DNA from: Chrysochromulina tobinii | Lineage: Eukaryota; Haptophyta; Prymnesiales; Chrysochromulinaceae | Assembly (NCBI GenBank): GCA_001275005.1 | Contig: JWZX01001360.1 | Coordinates: 1 to 18,691, forward strand | Length of the DNA: 18,691 bases | Direction of reading: 5' to 3' | Part shown: in pieces, positions 14,801 through 18,691 of the stretch | How the letters are laid out: the number at the start of each line of letters is the position of its first letter | How positions within the stretch are numbered: position 1 is the first letter of the stretch | Position numbers and translations under genes: made by a program | Notes under the pieces: model-generated | Database searches by the model: none | What the model saw: only the letters and a program-made list of their open reading frames with translations | What the model was told of the DNA's origin: nothing

Positions 14801-17674
14801 GACGACGCTGGTAGCGGCGCAGCCTCTTCAGCCAACGCTTGTAGCTGCGCGGCCTCTTCAGCCAGTGCTGGCAACGGCGCGGCCTCTTCAGCCAGTGCTG
14901 GCAGCGGCGCGGCCTCTTCAGACAACGCTGGTAGCGGCGCAGCCTCTTCAGCCAGTGCTGGTAGCGGCGCAGCGCATGGAGAGAAGAATCTCACCAAGCA
15001 GACGATTTGGGATACAAGCAGCATCGAAGAGTCTGAGGAGGTGGAGGCGGGTTCAGTCGAGTTGAATCCCTTTGCTGCCGCAAAGACGACGGAAGGGATC
15101 GACGCGCCGATTGAGGCCGCCCTCCGCGACGGCGCAGTGCGCCTCATCGACGTTGCCTGGCTGTTGGATTCCGATCGCTCGGATAAGCAGCTGCCGCGCG
15201 TCACCAAGGTGGTGGCACGCCTCGCTTCTAACGAGCCGACGGACGTGCTGATTCGGCAGTTGGCGAAGCTCTGCGGGACCTCGTCCATCTGCATCACGGT
15301 GGAGGCGGCCTCGGCAGCCTCGCCGCCCCCCTCGCCGCCTCCCTCTCCTCCGGAGGTGGCTGCCCCGGCGGAGGTGCAGCTCGAGCGCTTCAGGCACGAG
15401 CTGGCCGAAGCGGGCCTCTCGCAGCTCGCGCACGCGATCATTGACGATCTTGGCATCGAATCTGTGGAAGGGCTCTGCGACTTCACATTCAACGAGCTCA
15501 AGGAGCGCCTGAAGGCCGAGGCCGGCGTGACACTCGACCTGGGGCATTCACAGAAGCTGAAGGCGTTCCTCGCCGCATCGCCTAGTGGCACGTCGGAAGA
15601 GCGCATGGCCGGTGGGCCGAAGGTGGCGTTCTCCGCCCACGGGCTGCAGCCAGATGCGAAGCGGAGGTGCAGCACGAAGCACGCCGATGCCAAGCTCACG
15701 CGCAGCCTCACATCGTCGGCGATGCTCAGAGCTCAGGTCAAGAACGCCGAGGCCGGCGAGGGCGACGTTGAGTCTCCGCACCTTGATACCTCGTCCGCAG
15801 CCAGCAGCCTCGGCTCTGGCCGTTTCCATTCGCGTCGCAGGAGAGATTCCTTTGCGGAAGACCTGACGATGGAGGCGGCCTCGAAGTCGGAGCATCCATC
15901 CGGCAAAATGACGGCGCGCGCCGTAGTGTCGGCAAAGCTGCGGCGACAAAACGAGACGAGACTGCCGAAGCCTGGGGCATTGGGTTCCGGCCGGATGGAC
16001 CATAATCATGGTATTGGCCTCGAGGACCTCGACTCTCGCCCAGCACCCTTCGAACGAGGTGCATCTGCGACGCGCAAGACTCCAAATGGACAGCTCGATG
16101 CCCATGAGAAATCATTTGTGGTCACCTTCCACCTCAGCACGTTTGCCGAGGTCGCCCCGCTCACCGCAGCCGGCCTGTGCCGCAAAGCCGAGGCGGTGAA
16201 GGAGAGGCTGGCTGAGCTTGGGGCCGAGGACATCAACATAGTCATGGGAAAGCCCTTTCTGCCACGCTGCCAGGACATGCCGCCGGAAGCCTTCCTGTCC
16301 CCCGAGCGCGCCGCGGACCTCTATGCGCGGGGGCGCCGCGGCGTTTACGTGTCCAGCTGTTGCTGGCGCACTTCTGACTTGCCCGACCCCGATGGCCGCA
16401 CGCTCGAAAAGTTGCGCGGCTACATGAAAGGCAGACACGGCGAGTACGGTCTCTTTGTGGACTTTGCTTGCACGCCGCAGATCTTTGCGTGGCCGTCGTG
16501 GCACGCCCCGGAGGCGATCTCGCGGCGCTTTGGCGCCGAGGTGAGCCAGGGCCCGCTCACCGTGCTCAAGTTTGAGTGCGAGCGCGTCGCCACGGAGGTC
16601 GAGGCGCAGGTTTGCGTCGACAAGCTCGTCTCCCTGTGCTCGCAACAGGGCTGGGCGCTGGCCTCCATGGCGGACTTTGAGAGCCTCGGCCTACACTCGC
16701 GCGACTACGGCAGTGCGCTCTTCCACGGGCGTTACGTCAGAGGCGCGTACCGCTTCGACGAGGATGAGGAAGCATTGCCTGCAGAAGGCTACGTGCGCTT
16801 CCGCACGGAGGGCGACGCGCGCGCGGCATGGCGCCATCCCGAGCTCAAGCGCTTGTGCGGCGGCAAGGAGCCAGAGCTGATGGGCGAGCACGTCTTCGAG
16901 AATGAGCTCAAGTTTGAACGCGGCCTCTCTGTCATGCCCTGCCTCTTCGCGTCCGCCACAGGCACCTGTGTGCTGCAGTTCACGGACCAGCCTGGCGAGC
17001 TCGGTAGTGACGACGGCGCGCCGAGCGAGCTCGTCTCCGAGCGCACGGGGACCGTCTTCGTCGTGCGCACCAACACGTCGCTCGAGGAGCTGCGGAAGGA
17101 GCTGGGCGACGGCGTGCTAGCCTGGGAGAAGAAGGGGTGGGGTGAGTTTGTGGTGCGTGTCGCTGGCGAGACGGCGGCACGCGCCGTGCGCTCGTTGAAC
17201 GAGCGCGGCTACCCGCTCCGTCGCAAGGATCGCGTGGTGTACCCAATGTACAACTTGCGGCCGTACCGCTCTCGCGGCTGGCCAGTCTTTGATACGGCCG
17301 TCGCCTCGATTGTGGTCGCGTACGTCACGCAGCACAAACGGCAAGGCAAGCCGCTTCCGGATCTCGTCGCGCGGGCGGAGGCGAGCAGTCCAAAGTTCAT
17401 CAACATCGACGTGATCGGCGCACCGCGTGTGGTGGAGGTCACGCAGTCGCCGGAGCGCCTCCTCCGCGCGTGCATAGAGAAACTGAGCTCCAATAGGATC
17501 GTTTTCACCGGGAATGTCCAGCTTCGGCAGGTGTCCAGCTTCGTCCAGCTGCTTTCCGACTTAGAAGCCTCGATCGCGGTCGAGGTGACCGGGAGCGCGC
17601 CAGCACCTCTGAGGAGCCCGCGATCCCAGAACATGGTGTTGGCGGAGAACATGATGAACTTCATTTCGAGCTGA
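8822..17674 (+). CDS. Giant HET/TIR-like, SF1 ATPase, membrane and SAM multidomain protein
   Basis: A single open frame of 2950 residues from ATG 8822 (A at -3); ATG 8891 or 9014 are alternatives. Domains in order: a HET-like stretch at 194-230 (IMWDFLCVDK). HET/TIR-like domain 1 at about 365-600 with SHGW (369-372), FIDFCSLPQ (405-413) and YQNRGWCCSEF (558-568). An SF1 helicase-type ATPase at about 1060-1500 with Q-motif-like LTVHQ (Q1068), Walker A APAGAGKT (1108-1115), DEAH (1213-1216), LLSDISQ, LTEVVRSSQRIV (R1273), TIEAFDGLE (1438-1446) and YRAMTRA (1473-1479). A multi-pass membrane region at about 1605-1921 with two N-glycosylation sequons. Ten 10-residue Ser/Ala/Gly repeats (1951-2050). 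A Pro-rich linker. A SAM domain at about 2184-2252. HET/TIR-like domain 2 at about 2500-2850 with SSCCW, FVDFACTPQ and SRGW. Probably a membrane-anchored signalling or defence ATPase; function is inferred. Confidence 0.85.
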   Translation: MRSVHTNPKPPRPSRARHFGHFGMEALLVAPLNPDEGQANPNSSLVDSARALWFGPKPSASSTQMRMTSASDIFRDATLIDDPRWDEKGFNEFSGMHARFVSLAYVKGIKDGRFTPSRGRADVDGAQFHDLRDDKLRHAGKTRDKVGLFAVLSATSFDYTGELSNVGEAIRKVEAAEIVKIVESKKGGGKDDDLIMWDFLCVDKADDGAKLGMYRMFTHYRVQTVILTKPPGVRRSVFERLETMAMLALVAFCQRIVNHEDVKEGLELDKLMDLPNLLAPLQSDHKTFLRVASTLEAVIKHLKPVAEDEKGFKVLCSEGDIAWVKATYLKELQRAMPTDGGRPFPRRQDLDQSKLFTGEPPKRKAIVVSHGWDTAFHISPSGEKLDLLVDALERVDAMTDDDGVFIDFCSLPQAAHASMPSIYFQHNGIKTYADKSALEKKQFNFAMWDMSRMYAYSYVIVLPKPTDITKFPGDTSAPLLAKDMKLVLDGEDVLVEGTDPRIVIQYCVKNGKAKTDGSQSFILDRDLAFADNVEFPVGSLKVVLSNVCGWGRVSPLPYQNRGWCCSEFTMALYNRRILNTKDVAQLTYMDSGRPWPKTVAEYDQMMRSGVEFTKRGDADLVKFLFFRMCFGLRHSFFPFEVQDTTGYGLPSEADLMAASREGQVGTGVNDQSKYYLYLALQPPAVQLDGRIWKRSLAQKLHRMQLLMIAKAPHWTGHGHHPVAFGIGDREMTESDLRRGGIHCLVWCSTGCGWETPKPSSDPKSLSIPGLCEVLTSLEPTKRPAVIFVVMPYGARRAAGQLAHALAGGSTLVVWIAENMLDEQRANGVLFGVLAPALQSLHEPWINGLSRSEFTSEVLHKSGQMVFGSQWDAADCLDVSTTVPQLRWAPSSLPQDRPWVHNLTSSFEGMALPRDGAVQTRRMMGTDDDKGEQRYLEVQLIVRENGKEIDVPQLFAREDGQTPEIVFAWLAKALPNGDAKNVTALYSHEVKRASGGWMSTLQVRLMIGEVGYLHQLRDLALTGAPSILEKELSSALLDGRRYEVSVDRAQFALSYEESVLSLDKLTVHQKEKLRECYGTAESNPLHRLLRRSQELFDGTATPSYIHVEAPAGAGKTFVALNYLLSRLQSHPTMTALYVARNRALCLFFVRWIIKREPNPLNRLGLLRRLQVLFEGDEREPPFALGPQRVMLKNGVIQVESSHSDTHNFSLTIVDEAHHIYTNPLCRECVGAYVLPPTEARHLMLLSDISQSSGKDKELYPKGKPKVVTLTEVVRSSQRIVEAASVFQLGDSVHKISCQHSAAGPPLKAFMFNLEGAVPDAVPLMKDLNDGQVRQYAGQTVEAIKHIISMFGSLRLHDRVAIVVDVDILNDFRGTFSAGAYQGGLLGAELLEHFMRRESATKQQIEAGHARSFQIIDATQAASMVMGGSQDDREWLIVDTIEAFDGLERLVVIAVGLDAKIVQGDKTLKTRSLLYRAMTRAHMLAIVVQHNIPGGFFAFLHQVKLDPSAEFDAAKAQKARDSTALNKVMTKGKASSATEQAEMTVPSLSTAVRSLFSRLVGKVEVNFPALSTTVRSLFSRLVGKASSAVAGSDAAADRAALEAGEKKVATLYLTTLGHLICASLLLAKWESLEDLNGGPLNGTRFDSLPTHDAPGLSWFSVFVPSWIAELIVVGMAIWSVMLLPSTARNLRIQHINTIAQTILCALFQLLLAIRLTTQRGSWLVVFSPWYASMLVQVFLHCRKIPDAAGLFRGLRPGLPIGFRQVLALMFSIPMENYFHSDYLDYSGPQLNYSYSYPENLTALLLESSTTAVDFSQTLTDEPMVINTVFPYVVTALLTALVTAILTLLWLKKQLLRSRLAFQKFLWVYSTVVSFTSSFGLFFRLPEGLQGIVSARGVLEPYIIVESIPLLLGCVWLAIISFSSVQRERSGLGTRGASLSSIRVERVVAEGGKTSSNNAGSGAASSANACSCAASSASAGSGAASSASAGSGAASSDDAGSGAASSANACSCAASSASAGNGAASSASAGSGAASSDNAGSGAASSASAGSGAAHGEKNLTKQTIWDTSSIEESEEVEAGSVELNPFAAAKTTEGIDAPIEAALRDGAVRLIDVAWLLDSDRSDKQLPRVTKVVARLASNEPTDVLIRQLAKLCGTSSICITVEAASAASPPPSPPPSPPEVAAPAEVQLERFRHELAEAGLSQLAHAIIDDLGIESVEGLCDFTFNELKERLKAEAGVTLDLGHSQKLKAFLAASPSGTSEERMAGGPKVAFSAHGLQPDAKRRCSTKHADAKLTRSLTSSAMLRAQVKNAEAGEGDVESPHLDTSSAASSLGSGRFHSRRRRDSFAEDLTMEAASKSEHPSGKMTARAVVSAKLRRQNETRLPKPGALGSGRMDHNHGIGLEDLDSRPAPFERGASATRKTPNGQLDAHEKSFVVTFHLSTFAEVAPLTAAGLCRKAEAVKERLAELGAEDINIVMGKPFLPRCQDMPPEAFLSPERAADLYARGRRGVYVSSCCWRTSDLPDPDGRTLEKLRGYMKGRHGEYGLFVDFACTPQIFAWPSWHAPEAISRRFGAEVSQGPLTVLKFECERVATEVEAQVCVDKLVSLCSQQGWALASMADFESLGLHSRDYGSALFHGRYVRGAYRFDEDEEALPAEGYVRFRTEGDARAAWRHPELKRLCGGKEPELMGEHVFENELKFERGLSVMPCLFASATGTCVLQFTDQPGELGSDDGAPSELVSERTGTVFVVRTNTSLEELRKELGDGVLAWEKKGWGEFVVRVAGETAARAVRSLNERGYPLRRKDRVVYPMYNLRPYRSRGWPVFDTAVASIVVAYVTQHKRQGKPLPDLVARAEASSPKFINIDVIGAPRVVEVTQSPERLLRACIEKLSSNRIVFTGNVQLRQVSSFVQLLSDLEASIAVEVTGSAPAPLRSPRSQNMVLAENMMNFISS
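13450..13572 (+). repeat. 66-base coding tandem duplication
   Basis: Two units of 22 residues, each containing LST-VRSLFSRLVGK, lie between the ATPase and the membrane region. Copies are offset 66 bases (13456 and 13522) with a few substitutions. The basic amphipathic unit may lie against the membrane. It is followed by one lone copy of the later Ser/Ala/Gly unit (about 13567-13593). Confidence 0.85.
14312..14359 (+). repeat. 12-base repeat encoding a transmembrane helix
   Basis: Four 12-base units (GTGACTGCGCTA and close variants) encode Val/Leu-Thr-Ala-Leu/Ile four times, residues 1831-1846. They form most of one predicted membrane helix. The surrounding stretch (about 14145-14500) is visibly lower in GC than the rest of the gene. 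Confidence 0.85.
14672..14971 (+). repeat. 30-base coding tandem array, ten units
   Basis: Ten in-frame units encode variants of ASSASAGSGA. Variants are ordered NN, AN-CSC, SAS, SAS, DD, AN-CSC, SAS, SAS, DN, SAS, which suggests a 120-base four-unit block that duplicated as a whole. It forms a flexible, likely cytosolic linker between the membrane region and the SAM domain. Confidence 0.92.
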
Positions 17675-17685
17675 GGGCCACTTAG

Positions 17686-17906
17686 GTGAGGCCCGACGGA
17701 GCCACGTGGACCGCGGGGCACGCGTGGGACGAGGTGCGGGTCCTATCGCCGCCGTCCGGACTCAAGCTTGAGGGCGGCTCGCTGGCCGGAGATCGTGCCA
17801 AGTTCCTTTTCGTCAACGGCAAGCTTGTCAACGGTCGGCCGGCATGGCAGCACACCGTGGTTGCGTCGCTCTGGATTGTATTCGACGGCGCTTGCTGGAT
17901 GGGGCA
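17686..17906 (+). pseudogene. Fragment of an unrelated or paralogous gene (NGRPAW-type module)
   Basis: One frame reads a short segment with VNGKLVNGRPAWQH and LWIVFDGACWMGQ. It resembles a small module I associate with algal proteins in which NGRP and a spaced Trp-Gly pair recur. There is no convincing start, and the next conserved piece (17907 on) lies in a different frame. Probably gene debris. The module assignment is from memory of a pattern and is uncertain. Confidence 0.4.
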
Positions 17907-18042
17907 GGCGGCTTCTTTGCATTCCTCCATCAAGTCGCGCTCGACGAGTCTGCTGAATTTGATGCCGCGATGGCGAAAAGGGGGCGCAACAGCACGGCGC
18001 TCAACAAGATGATGACAAAGGCATCCTCCGCAGAGCCACAGA
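17907..18042 (+). pseudogene. Duplicated fragment of the giant gene's ATPase region
   Basis: This stretch aligns base by base, with a few substitutions and small indels, to 13295-13432 inside the giant gene just after the last ATPase motif. It keeps the reading GGFFAFLHQV, SAEFDAA and STALNK. It lacks all catalytic motifs and breaks off into AGCCACAGAG repeats, so it is a dead partial copy, perhaps of a lost paralogue. Confidence 0.8.
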
Positions 18043-18311
18043 GCCACAGAGCCACATACACGAAAGGGCATACATGTACATGTTCATGCAGAATTCACAT
18101 AGCCGGCACTGCGAGCCACGACAGCGTGACGAGTATTTACTCTTGGTTATGGGCCAGAGCTAAAACTTGAACTTGAATTTTCGCACTCATGTAAGGTGTG
18201 TGTATTCTGAGCGGGCAGTAACAGTGCCGTAGACCGGCTGTCGCGTCTGTCGTGTTCACGTTCACACATGTGGACGAAGATTCCCCGAACTAAAGTCGTG
18301 AATCTCGGAAA
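18043..18311 (+). promoter_or_regulatory. Intergenic region upstream of the plastid-targeted gene
   Basis: It starts with GAGCCACAGA repeats left from the duplicated fragment and contains the palindrome ACATGTACATGT (18072-18083). No gene is supported. It presumably includes the promoter and 5' UTR of the next gene. Confidence 0.35.
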
Positions 18312-18691
18312 ATGCTGTATGCCTTCTTGGCAAGCGCGGCGCTTGCCTTCGTCAGCCCGAGTGGCCTGCTCGCACCGAGGCCGCGCCTCGCACGGCCGCC
18401 CACCATCACCGCACTCGCTGACGCGGATCTTGACGCGCAGCTCGACGCGCTCACGCAGAAGCTCGAGATCCTGCAGCTCAAGGCGCAGCTCGCCGAGCTG
18501 CAGCGTTCCGCTGCCGCAGCGACGTCCGCAGAGGCAACAACCATTGTACAGGCGGCGGCTCCAGTGCCGCCAGCCGAGCCCATCGCTGCCGCTGTGCAGG
18601 CCGTTGTGACGGCGCCTGCTGCCATCGACTCGGCGGCTCAGGTCGCCACCGCCGAGCCCGTGGTGGCTCAGGTCGTCGCCGCACCGGAGGC
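18312..18691 (+). CDS. N-terminal part of a predicted plastid-targeted protein (cut by the window end)
   Basis: The frame from ATG 18312 stays open to the window end, at least 126 residues. Residues 1-13 (MLYAFLASAALAF) look like a signal peptide with cleavage before Phe (ALA|FVSP). The next residues (SGLLAPRPRLARPP) are basic and Ser/Pro-containing. This bipartite form, with Phe at +1, is the classic import signal for complex plastids of haptophytes and stramenopiles. Residues about 38-64 (LDAQLDALTQKLEILQL and on) predict a coiled coil, followed by an Ala/Val/Pro-rich stretch. The mature function cannot be told from this part. Confidence 0.65.
   Translation, partial: MLYAFLASAALAFVSPSGLLAPRPRLARPPTITALADADLDAQLDALTQKLEILQLKAQLAELQRSAAAATSAEATTIVQAAAPVPPAEPIAAAVQAVVTAPAAIDSAAQVATAEPVVAQVVAAPE

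Noticed and set aside
14398-15711. 437-residue minus-strand frame
   Set aside because: It is antisense to the membrane, repeat and SAM parts of the giant gene. Its open state follows from GC-rich codons and the 30-base repeat.

Overview
This window reads as nuclear DNA from a eukaryotic alga with a secondary (complex) plastid, most likely a haptophyte; a pelagophyte or another high-GC alga is possible. The reasons are GC-rich coding sequence, a spliceosomal gene with at least 14 introns (two using GC donors), protist-type protein families, and a partial gene at the right end whose product starts with a signal peptide followed by an Ala|Phe-Val-Ser-Pro transit-peptide motif typical of complex-plastid import. 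The species cannot be named from sequence alone.

Layout, left to right. (1) 1-311: upstream region with a spaced inverted repeat. (2) 312-6688 (+): a 15-exon gene whose exons join in frame into a predicted 1114-residue protein with a complete SYLF (Ysc84/SH3YL1-type, DUF500) lipid-binding domain, flanked by low-complexity regions and a C-terminal Val-Gly-Gln-Gly repeat. The introns are built of short tandem repeats of the CTGATGACCT type; ten of fourteen end in the same CTCATCAG, and many carry copies ('echoes') of the neighbouring exon ends. (3) 7014-7541 (+): an organelle-type FKBP peptidyl-prolyl isomerase. (4) 7744-8439 (-): a small protein with an SH3-like module and a C-terminal DUF5522 cysteine motif, convergent with the FKBP gene. 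(5) 8440-8821: a divergent promoter region. (6) 8822-17674 (+): a single uninterrupted reading frame of about 2950 codons for a giant multidomain protein. In order it has a weak HET-like segment, a HET/TIR-like domain, an SF1 helicase-type ATPase, a multi-pass membrane region, a Ser/Ala/Gly repeat, a SAM domain, and a second divergent HET/TIR-like domain. (7) 17686-18042: gene debris, including a copy of a piece of the giant gene's ATPase region. (8) 18312 to the window end (+): the start of a plastid-targeted protein.

Two things stand out. The giant protein combines HET/TIR-like, ATPase, membrane and SAM modules in an arrangement that recalls innate-immune and cell-death receptors (NLR and SARM1 logic) but matches none I know; that role is inference. 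The SYLF gene looks like a record of intron gain by tandem duplication, because several introns contain copies of the uninterrupted exon-exon junction. No operon-like relation between the genes is implied; each appears to be a separate nuclear transcription unit.
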